Origin: Siphonodentalium dalli
Lineage: Eukaryota; Mollusca; Scaphopoda; Gadilida; Siphonodentaliidae
Direction: 5' to 3'
Assembly (NCBI GenBank): GCA_032622095.1
Contig: CP136065.1
Span: 97,783,343 to 97,847,342 of the forward strand
DNA: 64,000 nucleotides
Positions 27,401-39,400 of this stretch are shown here, in pieces (position 1 is the stretch's first letter; the number at the start of each line of letters is the position of its first letter). A model generated the notes under the pieces. It saw only the letters and a list, made by a program, of their open reading frames with translations. It made no database searches and was not told the origin of the DNA. The position numbers were made by a program, and so were the translations under genes.

Positions 27401-30400
27401 CTTAAAAGGAAAAAGGGAAAAAACAATTATGTTCATATGGACCATGAACTCAAAGGCCACTCACTGAATATACTATAAAATTAATGAGTATCTGGGACTA
27501 TTATGCATATCATATAACATTTGTTTGATACATTTGCCTGAAATCTGTACAAAAATACCTTGGTGACAAGTAGAGCTGAAACGGACAGCCGGATAACCGG
27601 TTAGCATCCGGATAACGACTTAACCGGTTAGAAAAAAATTAACCGGACGAAACCGCACCCCACTCTGTCAGTTGAATGTGAACGTGAATAATGCCCTGGT
27701 ACCCTCAAAATATTAAGATAAATGATGCAAAAGTAATACTAACCCCTGTGCTACTGATAGTAGAGTGCAATGCAAGCATTAATTGGTGCACGTGGAAGTT
27801 TCAGACACTGAATAGCGTGTCGGCGACCTTCAATCAATTCCGGCCTTTGAAGTTTTCTCTGATCTTCCGACGAGAGCACGTGGGCAGTCACTGTGTATCC
27901 AGGCGGGATAGTTCAAAGGAATGACGTCACTGAATCAGTGAATCTTGTCATCTGATTGACACCCCTCAGACTCGGTATTATTTCGTGTTGAAATTTGAAA
28001 AGTGAACACGGCTATCGATAGTTACTGTCCGCGATCATGATACCGACGAATAGTTCGAATACTGAATAGGACTGTGACCTAACTGACCTTCCTTTTAGTT
28101 CTATAGTTATTAGTTATTACTTTCTAGTCTTTATTTACAATTCATTGGAGGATATACCAATGATGATCATGATATACATGTATTACAGATCTTTAATATA
28201 TAGTTTTGTTACTCGTTTTACCAATACCCATACTATTGTTACTCGTTTTACAAATGCCCAAACATATGCTGATCACCGGGAATTGCAAATAAGCGATCCC
28301 CCTGCCATTCACAAATTTCACTTGCTCATTCCCCATCACGGGAGCCAGCAAAAGAACAGTGAATGCGTGTTATTGAATATCGTTAAATGCAGTGAATAAG
28401 GTCTTTATTTCAGCTACTATTTCTCACCTAGGTTTGTCCCTGGAGCATGGCATAATGTTGACATAATTAGTCTGAGAGAAGTCCGCTAGAAATTAGCGGT
28501 TAACCGGTTGAAATCCGGCTAACCCCAATGGTTAACCGGTTAGAAGAATGGGTCAACCGTTTCAGCTCTAGTGATGAGCATTATCTGCCATTTGTAACAT
28601 TACTTCGTACTTAGTCATACAATGGAAATCTGGTTGCCTTATTCTAAGAATCAGAGAATATAGATACCAACAACAACATTCGAGTACAGTACCCCTTTAA
28701 GACATACTAATTTATATATTGCAGTATTTGGGACTGGGAACAAGGTGCAAAGTTGAATTGTTTTTCTAATGAGCACCCAAAGAATACAAAGATCACCTCG
28801 CTCGACTTCATCAATCCTCATGATAAATCTCTACTGCTATGTGGAACAGGTAAGACTAGTATTACTGACTTTAGTGTTGTCTCACAGTATCAACTAGCAG
28901 TTTGGTTTGCCTTAGGTATTGTGAATTAAAATTTTGAGGTTAGGCGACAGCAATTTAATTGCTTGGTTTACGAACCCGCCGACAACTTTTTAAGGCAAAT
29001 CGGAAGAAGAAAAAAAATTAACAATCACGTTTGATACTCGCGAAATTCTTGATCTATTACATTTCTAGTAATTCCCGACAGTTATCTTTTAGATATGTGA
29101 TTTATTATGGCATTGGATTCTCATTCCGGCGCACGTTCAACGTTTTTTGTGTATCGTGTAGTGCAATTGGGGACATCTGCGAGTCCGGATTCCTACTTTT
29201 TGAATGGCGTGAAGGGCGATTATCGCAATACGATAGGGCGATGTTCACCATGTGCGTAACGTAACTATCACAAGTATAACGTACTCTGGTAACAACTTGT
29301 CGCCAATTTCATGCTTAAGAAATTTTTAAATATATTTATAACGACAAATATAATCAAATTAGCCATTTTCCCATAAAACCTTGGACAGGCAAGCTGGGTA
29401 CATAAATTGGTGATATCTGAGTACGAACGTCGGAGTGTTCCCCTATCGTAATGCGATAATCGTCAACCAATAACTACGGAAGTGAATTACTGAAATCGAA
29501 ACTGAAACCGTGAAAGCATGTCTGCTGATCGAAAGACACCTGATACATGTGATACGTTATTAAAGGATGACATCGTGTTTATTTGATTTGTACATCATAT
29601 CTAAATAATTTAAACTGGTCAATTAATGGGGGAATGGATTTTTGTGAGTGGGAAATTTATTTAACTGGCTTCTGTAGTTCTGGGTTTTTCTGTCTGTCGC
29701 ACCCTTGGGGATTTATTTTAAAAAGTAAACACATGACCTATGATTTTTCTTGCATTTTCGTGATCAACTGGTGTCAATCTAGCTGGATAAACATCACTGG
29801 AGTGGCCTGTAGGCATCAATTCAGTGAATTTGGCCGAAACGTTAACACTGTCGCCTATGGGAAACCATTTAGTTCAGTGATTCTTCTAATGATGTTCCAA
29901 TGCACGTATCTGTAGATATTACAGTGCAGGAACCAATTCTGGTTGTAGACGCACTGGCCTAGGTGCTACCACGGCCGAGTAACTTTATAACCCTGTGGTG
30001 ACCCCAGTAGCATTCTTTAACATGCACACACCGAGGCGTGTACACGGGTCAGCCATTAATGTCCGTGCCCGATCGGACAGCGTACTGCACTCACAACAAC
30101 ATACCTGGACAAGTGTTGTAATGGGGGGAAGTAAGCATTTTGCATTCGGATCTTTATTCAGTGATTTCGAATGAGACTTTTCAGCCTGTTCTGATTTTTG
30201 TCAGAATACCCTGATCAGGTTGCGATCCCCGGTCCGCTAGCACGAGAGACCAGTACGCCACATCTCGGCTACTGACTTCCCTTATATACGTTGTCTTCGC
30301 GTTCCAAGAAAAATACATTGTCATTTAAGTCGAAAAAGTTAATAGGCCTACGGACAAATTTCCAAAATATCTTTGTTAGAAATTCCACCAATTCTGTAGG

Positions 30401-33400
30401 GTATTCTTATTTCATTTTGTTGTTCAATATAGTTAAAGTTCACCTTCCCTTGATTTCTTCTGGCTATCTGAGTAACTTAATGTTTGACACAATTATCAAC
30501 AGCAACTTACAGATTACACCCTCAATATGACATTTTGTTTAATATTTAATATGCAGACTATATACACCCAGCATTGGTATTCACAGGGAGTAAGTATCTC
30601 TGAATCTGAATTAATTTTGATATATTAAATCCGCTTGTATGTTATTCACCAATAGGATTCCCTCGAATTCAGCCACAGAAGACTGGGGAAATAATGAATA
30701 TCAGGTTTCATGTTATTGTTTACATTTTAGGAGAAGTTAATAAATTATATCTAAATGAATTAATGATGTTTAGTTCACCAGTGATCATGCGGGGAAAGTC
30801 GTTGAATAATATGCCCAAGATGTTTTGTTTTTACCCTCCTCCATCTAGGGAATTTTTCCACTCATGTTTGTAAACCAAGTCATTAAATTGCGGTGGCCTT
30901 AGACCAAATCAAAAAAGTGTTTTGTTTCACGGGCCCCGCCACATTGGATTTCAACCCCGCATTGAAAATTTTAATTGACATGGTGAAAACAGTTTAAAAT
31001 ATGCAACACAATATCTAATTGGAGCATCTTGTTTCATTGAGCATTTAATTTTGAGCATTGTTTTCCATCTATGTTTGCATATTTGATGCAGCTGCATTTT
31101 AGTCCAGGTTATACCATAATTGGGCTTGTTGACTGCCGAAAATCAATTTATTTAAAGTAAATAGCACAGTCGGTCGAGTGGTTAATAAAGTGCAAAAGTT
31201 GGAATCTTGGATATGGACTTATTTGTAAGTGAACACATGCTACAGTACACGACGATTTATGTAGGCATTGGATGGTATGCTATCAGGAAATAAAAAATAA
31301 AAATAAAACCTGCCTGCCAGCCTGCACTGATTTGATAAAAAATTGCCTGTGAAACAAAGCATTAATTTTGTTTGGCCCAGGCCTCAGCCTAGGGGTCCAG
31401 AACAGGGAGACTTGAAGTCTCCCTCCAGGAAATTTAGGGAGACTTCAGGAAATTTAGGGAGACTTCAGGGTGGGGATCCGGCAGAGACTACCAAAAATTG
31501 ACAATTTTCAAATATCGCTTTATTTTATAACATCTGACAATAAAAAATTTAAAAAGATAAAATAACAAATAAAACTAAAAAAAATTGACTTTATCTGAAA
31601 TTAGTTTAATTAATTGTTATTATACATTTAAAATTTTTGGAAATGTTTTGTGTAGCTATCATTTAAGCAAGACAATTATCAAGTTACAGTAATAGTTACT
31701 TTTTTAACTAAATGAAAGTAGTATTATTTCCTAGACTGCAGCTTGGAAGATACGTTTGTACAGTCTGACTCTGAATCATGATGCATGTAACTTTTTAAGT
31801 TTAATTTGGTCACGGCTGTAATGTGGGTGTCCGCTAAAATAAACAATAAGGACTAACTAACAAAGGAGTTGCAAAAGCTTTTATTAATTAATGGCCTCCC
31901 TTAATTAATGCCAACATCACTGGTATAATCCGATTAAAGCAATAAACTTGACATTATTTTATTTACGGAAGTCGGTCTCTTCAAAAAGTCCGACGCGGTC
32001 TCTTCAAAAAGTCCGACGCGTTACCGAAACGAACTTCCGAAGCGCCTGGTACATACTCTGATAATGTCGTAATTGTTTTATATCTGAAAAGCGGGACGGC
32101 GGTCTTTTAAGTTAATTAAAACATTTATTTGTGACACTCACGATGGTCAGTAACAACACAGATGGGAACATCTCATCGTGTTTTCAGCGTGTCAAAACAT
32201 TCGTGATTAACATTCATTACCGCAAAGGGAACAAAGGCGACGGAATAACAACACAAAACAATAGGTCATATTTTATTTTTTTTATTTTAAACACTTGGGT
32301 CTTTGGCTCTGCATCGTCTATTTCTTTTTGGGATGGCCGCCACAATTCATCTATATACGGACATGTCCAGACATGTCCGGAAAAAAAACTAGAAAAAAAA
32401 TTAAGAAAAAAAATTCCCCCTAAAATTGAAGGCGACTTCGATTTCGCCTTAGAGCGACGATAGGGCGAAGTCAGCGACAGTAAGGCGACAATCTCGCCCG
32501 AGTCGCCTTGTGAGCTGAGGCCTGGTTTGGCCTTATGATTGCTGCATAAAATGGAAATATTCAAAATGTGGGATTGCCTGTCATGTGTTCCCATGGCTAT
32601 ATGATTGTTCTACAACCAATCCAATGCAAACTTTCAGAAAGCTCTTAGACAAAAATAAGTCTTAGGCCAAAAAAAAAAACGTTTCGATTCTCAGGCATAT
32701 CACATAGGAATGTAATAAAACGATTTCACTTGATACATTACAGATGACGGATCCATAAAAATATGGAAGCATCCTGTGGTAGCTGATTCAAAGGAACCTG
32801 ACCTTGTGTCATCCTTCCAGGCTCTGTCTGATATGCTGCCGCTTAGTAGAGGTAAGTAACTCATCAGTAATATAACATATTGGCATATGGTATCATAACT
32901 TCTGATGATGGGTGACATATATTCAACAGAGTTCAGTGGTATTGGTTGTCTTTAATCGGTTCCTTGGAGTAGGAATCTTTATTTATTTATCTGTATTTTT
33001 TTATATGAATTCCGTGATATTGCTATGACCGGATGCAATTGATATGAGTGTAACCTAACATTTACATGTGCTGGCAGCATGTTGCTGTCAGTCCAATTTA
33101 TTTACAAGAATAAAAAAATGGTCAGGTGTTCTCACACCAGATGGACTGAATACAACTCAATGCAATGGTTCAGCTGAAATATTTAATAAACTGGTTTGAG
33201 AACTCAAAATAGTGCTCTTGCATATTATATTTGGCACTCAGGGTTACTCGGGGCTGGAATTATATAATCAAATCCCAGGTCATCGGAAATAAAAAATAAA
33301 ATCCTCACTCCCTCATTGTTTCAGAAAATATATTGTCTGAGAATCAAATATTTTTTGTTTTGGCTTTAGAATATCATCGTGTGACACTCATCTGGCATAT

Positions 33401-36400
33401 AGAACCAATGCAAATAAAGTCCATTTCAGCTATTTGAATATCGCATAATTGAGTATTTCAACATAAAATTGCCATGCAACAAACCATTTGTTCATAAAAT
33501 AACAATTATTTTAGATAGCTAGGCATACTCGTAATGATTTAGACAATTTCATAAATATTTGAAACGCACATATATTAAAAGCGTTTATTTGGCTTTTTAG
33601 GTTCGGGTTTGGTGACAAACTGGGACCAAGAATCGGGTAACTTGCTGGCGTCAGGTGATGTGAGGATTATAAGGGTCTGGGATGCAGAAAATGAGCTCAA
33701 AGTCCAGGTACGTGCAGCACGTGGTCTTATAGAAACCCGCCACATGTTGTATGGCAGCATGATGGCTTATATATCTTCTTGTCCAGGATAGATACTTTAT
33801 AATAATAATAGTAACTAGATTTCAATGTATATGGATACTTCCATATTTCAGTTTTTCACACTACCATTCAGTTCTAATTGATAATTTATTATCAGTGACT
33901 AATGGATACTAAATATTCCGAGTTTAGTGATATAGGACCCGAAACAAAATTTAGCCCCATTTTTACCCCCTTACAATGACCACGACCCTCATTCGACAAT
34001 GACCAAGATGGTCCCAAATGTTCATGCCATAATTTCCAATAAAAAAACATATTGACTATTGACCTAGATTCATTAGTTGATATATCTTTTTATTGGAAAT
34101 GATAGGGGAGATAGGGCCACTCTAGCCCACTCTTTAATAAAATGTTTGAAGGCCCGTAACTCTAGTGTTTACCAAGCAATCAGAGAACCTATGGAGGTGG
34201 ATAGAGATATTTGTATCTCCGTCAAAGGTATCTTGCCCACTGAACTATATGGTATATTATCCCAAGTAGGAGGGGTTAACTCTCCGAGTTGAAAAAACGG
34301 TACGAAATTCTATGGTACATATCCTCTGTCATGTTCATGACACGTGTAATCACGTGATTTGTGACACGTAGTGAAGTATTCGCCATATTTTTTTCCCTCC
34401 TCACCATGGACGGGCGCAAAAAGAATCTCTCCAAGAATACGAAGCTAAGTTGCAGTTTGTATAGCAAAAACAGTTTTGTTTTTGTTTTATACAAACAACA
34501 TTATTTCTTTGCTTATAGTTGAAAATTATGTACAATTCACATAAAGATTACGCGCTTTGTTCCGAATATAATATCGGATGACTCGTTACGTTTTAACGGA
34601 CTTTGTCTTCCATAATTTTAATCGGTCAATGAATTAATATCCGTTGTTTATGCCGACAATATCAGAGTTTCTGGCCTATTAACGACAGAACATTCGAGGC
34701 ACCATTGGATATGACCAAAGACGCTGATCGTTTTCTTTATAACAAATCTATGGCATACATGCGACTTATAATTTAAGTTACCACGTGCGTTGACGGTGGT
34801 TAAAGGTATCACGAAATTAGGTGACTTACTTTCGAGTTAATTTTTTCGTTTTACGGCTTTATTTAGACGTTGACAATCATCGTCTGGTGTAAAACTGAAG
34901 ACAAAAGCACTGTTTTAACGCTTGTGAAATACGCTGATTGGATTGTAAAATCCTGAATGTCAATTTGAACCTTTTTAACCCGGGATGATTAACAATGGAG
35001 CTGTTACTGCCTTGGTTGGCACAGGCATGGTAACATAACACAACAGGTGTATTTGTGATTGTTTGTAATCACATTAATTACTTTCACAGGACTGCTAATC
35101 GAGGTAAGAACAGGTTCATGAATCGCCTTCCCCGTAGCTCCCCTTGACGTCGCTTCCCTCGTTTCGAGGTCCCAAGAATAGAGAACGAAAGTCGATATAT
35201 AGGGTTCCTCTAATTGGCGTAATTAGCACTCGGAGCGATAGTCACACCACACAGGACGCGGGTTGGGGCTACCCATCGAACCCGTAGCTCACACGAGTTG
35301 CTCCCCCTAGGACACGGACAAACTCGCGGGGAAGGATCCAGAGAATTTTTGTTTGGGGACACCTGTTCTGTATTTGAGTATGTGCCCATATAAATATGGA
35401 TGTTAAAATATTCAGTACTGGATACTTGATTGTGCAAATAAAGGCTCCATATTATAGACTATATATCATCTGCGGGCTGATGATTTGCATTACTAGTACA
35501 TTTTGTTGAATTATAGAAAAATTCCTTGAAAATATGGAAGATCCAACTTGAATAAATACTATCTACATGTAATTTGGGGACATTTGGGTCTCTATAGTTT
35601 GGGCACCCAAACCTGTAACAGGTATCAAAACATCCCTGGATCCTTCTCTGACTTGCCGATATATCGTGTTCCTCTAATTGGCGTAATTAGCACTCGGGGC
35701 GATAGTCACACCAAACAGGGCGCGGGTTGGGGCTACCCATTGAACCCATTAGTCACATTGGTGCGCTCCCTGGACTATCGAACGGGACGTCAATCTGCTT
35801 CCTCAGGTCGACCGTTGGCTATTGACGTGCCCAGGACGGCTGTGATTCAGCTTTACTAACACTCGACACACGCCGTCCATGGCTACAAGTCGTCATCTCG
35901 GGGTCAGCGCGGCTGGGGGATACACCCTCAGTGGTCCCTGACCATGCTCTCCGGTGCCTTATGATAATAGTGTGTGGGAATTTGGGCTAAAATTACTAGT
36001 AGAATGGCCATTTTACTTTGTCTCAATTCAAATTAGACATTTTCTCTAAAAATTATTACGTTTACGCTATTATTTGGCACCTGAAAGTTTATCCTCCATG
36101 CCTTCTGCCCCAGCTGGGCTTGGAATGGGATCACAGTTCACAGGCTTGTTTCCTCCTTATTATAAGTCACCGCTTCCGGGGGCTTGGCAGACAGGTTACT
36201 GGCCGGATTCTGGCCAACAGCTGCCAGTAACTTCGGGTTTGATTTTAAATGAAAACAAAAGATCTTATTCCCTGACGCCATTATAGCAGGAAGCTTGCTT
36301 GGGAACTGGTACCTACTAACCTCCCATCGCCAGTTCGGTCGGTTGGATATCGGGATCGGTCGAGCTGCTGCTCCATCCCCGAGATGTACAGGCTCTGGAC

Positions 36401-39400
36401 ATTCCTCCGGGGTCCCCAATGACCAGACCTCACATGCAATTAGAATGAAGCTTGTCGTGGTGTATTGTGCTGTTAACACCCCATCGACGGATGGAGATCG
36501 GGATCAGATCGAGCAGTCGCTCCAGCACGAGGTGAAAGGGCTTTCGACATGCCTTTCGGGTCACCTTTACATGCGCTTACGAGGAAGCTCAGTTAGTTGT
36601 TCAGTGTTCTCTGATGCAGCCAAGCGCAGGAAGAAAATTAAAGTCGAATTTTGATTAACAAATAACCTCAGATTGACATGATTTGATAGCATTGTTCTAC
36701 AATCAGTTACAATTTAACAGAACATCAGAGTGCTTTCCCTTGTTTCGAGGGTTCCAAGGAAGAGATAGAAACCTTTACGACCAGGACACTGTCACTTGTC
36801 GATGTATAGTGTTCCCTTCATTGGCGTAATTAGCGCTCAGGACGATAGTCCCACCAAACAGGTCGCGGGTTGGGGCTACCCATCGAACCCATTGGCCGCA
36901 TTTGGTGGGCTCCCTGGACTATCGACAGGGATTCCAAGTCGGATACTCGGGACGATGGTTGGCGTACCCAGGGACAGTCAAATGAGGAAATAGGATCCAG
37001 GTTGCATGGCGTTTGTTCGCATTTGGGTAGCAACTTGCCCATGTGATGCCGGTCAATTTGTACCCTGCACAAACGTCGTCAGAGCTGGTTGGTTATGCCA
37101 TCGGACTGCACACTTGGCGACCTGGGATCGTACATGCTTTATCTCCGACCTCGCTGTGTTTCAGTAATAGATACGAATGAAATTGGGTGCATTGGAAGTG
37201 TGGATTAACTGAGTCGGTTTAATTCTTTGTTTCTGTTTGCTCATCCTACCGGAGTGTTTCATCTCACTTTAATAAGGAAACCACCTACAGGTATGGTTTC
37301 CAAATAAACAAATATAGGGTTTATCCTCTCAATATGGTTGTATATTTTAGGTGGGTGCATTTGCTTATCTTTTGTCTGCGGGTTGCTTTCAGTTCTAACG
37401 CAACATGGATTTCACTTTTGTTGTCCAGTAATACATAGATGAGTCCATTATCCATTGTTCGACATATGCTCAATTTCACAACGCTGTTGACATGAGGTCT
37501 AGTTCAGCCACCCCGCTCGGGCTTAATGGGCAACATGGCGTATTAGCGTGGAAAAGAAGAACGAAATGGCTTCTGTGATATCGGCCTTTGGTTCTAATAC
37601 GTCATTCTTCTTATGGGCTCGGTTGTCTGTACATAATGGTTTTGTTTTCCCTGATAGTGCTTGATTCGCCTAGTGGTCTCATTTCATATACTAAGCCAGG
37701 TCTTTTGCTGACCTCAGGGATGGCCAATGCAGGCTAATGTTGCATCTAAGGGGCAGCATATGACTCGTGATGGGCACACTTCATACCGCCGGAAGAAGAT
37801 TCTTGCCAGATGCTTCCCCTCGTGCGAGATTCACTAGCATTGGGTGTCGGATGCCAGATCATATGATCCGCCCTCTCGATTCGCACTTCGGGCGATGGTT
37901 GTCTCCGGAACAGGGTCCCATTGGAGGGGCACCCCATCCATCCCAGAAGGGATACCTTGCGCCATCGACTCGTCGGGGACCAGTCAGCATAGCTAGAACA
38001 GTTGGGGCGCGGTAGCCCTTGGTCTGCTTTTCATTGTCTACCTGCCTTTGGTTTCCGCTGGTTTTGGGCTTGTGCCACAATCCTGATGCATTTTGTTTTT
38101 TGTGGATTTCCATCTTATTGACATTGGAATTTCGGTTCCTGGCTGCCTTTCGGTCATGGATTCAGTAGCCTGTGATTGGTCAGTTGGGTTTAACTGTGTT
38201 GGTGGGCATTTCCACATTTGGGAACGTCATCAGGGGTCAAATGCCATGGCTTCTTGCATCTTCGTCAGGGATATCTCGAACTCCAGGCTTCAAACTAAGT
38301 TTTGTGCTGTGAAACTCCAATTCTGAGCCCTGTTCTTCATACTTTGCCTGTGCCTTGCAACGTATGTCCGTGTAATACCCATTCGCTTCCCGGTCAGACT
38401 GTTGGTCAATGTTACCTCCTTATCGACAATGGCATGTCGCCAATTAGTTGGTGTCGGGCCCTTTTTTGGGAGCATGCAGCTGTTTTTTCATCGGGCTCTC
38501 ATCGTGTATTGGGACACGGCCCAACCCACTCAAGATTTGGTTCGGGGGTTGGTTCTATTGTTTTTAAGGGGGGTCTTCTTTATAACTTGCGGCTTTTGCT
38601 GCCTGGGTTAGCCTGTTAGGTGCGTTATTAGTATTCAGCCATCCCGGGGCTTATAATACCCGGCTGGGGATTTCTTGTCAACAGGGGGGGGGTGTTACCC
38701 GTACCTTTCCCGGCACGTACTCGGCTGATACATTATTAGCCCTAAGTTCCGATGCGAATGTCCTCTCCGTCTCCATGTCTTCTGAAGCTATTTACTTTAC
38801 TTGCAGGGGTCTTAAACTCTTAAGTGGCCCATTTTTGTTCGTTTGAGCTTACTGACAGGTATTAGTTTTAGGATGTAATATTACATTGGCTTATGGTCCT
38901 ATTGGGCATGTGTATATATATATATGTATATACATATATATCTATATGTCTGTGCATGTATATGTATATATTGTAGGTTATCAGGTCAATACAGTTCTTT
39001 GATTCAGATGCATAGCGTTGTTTTTGTTTCCTCGTGGCCTCCACCTGTTTGAAAATTCTATGCTTTACCATATAGTTCAGTGGGCAAGATACCTTTGACG
39101 GAGATACAATATTTTCCTAAATAAGTAAAATATATATCTCCTAGAAGTATCTTGCCCACTGAACGCTGAGCTCCCTCCCAGGGTTTCGCACCCACCCCGC
39201 TCACGAGGAATGTCCTACTGGGGATAAAAAATATGGCGAATACTTCACTACGTGTCAGAAATCACGTGATTACACGTGTCATGAACATGACAGAGGATAT
39301 GTACCATAGAATTTCGTACCGTTTTTTCAACTCGGAGAGTTAACCCCTCCTACTTGGGATAATATACCATATAGTTCAGTGGGCAAGATACTTCTAGGAG

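Noticed and set aside
30215-30287. A tRNA gene on the minus strand.
   Set aside because: A- and B-box-like words are present, but I could not form an acceptor stem or anticodon arm. A SINE head is the more cautious reading.
36074-36654. Short + strand frames inside the DIRS-like element that might be gag or recombinase pieces.
   Set aside because: No recognisable domain motif by eye and several stop codons. Only the element's ends identify it.
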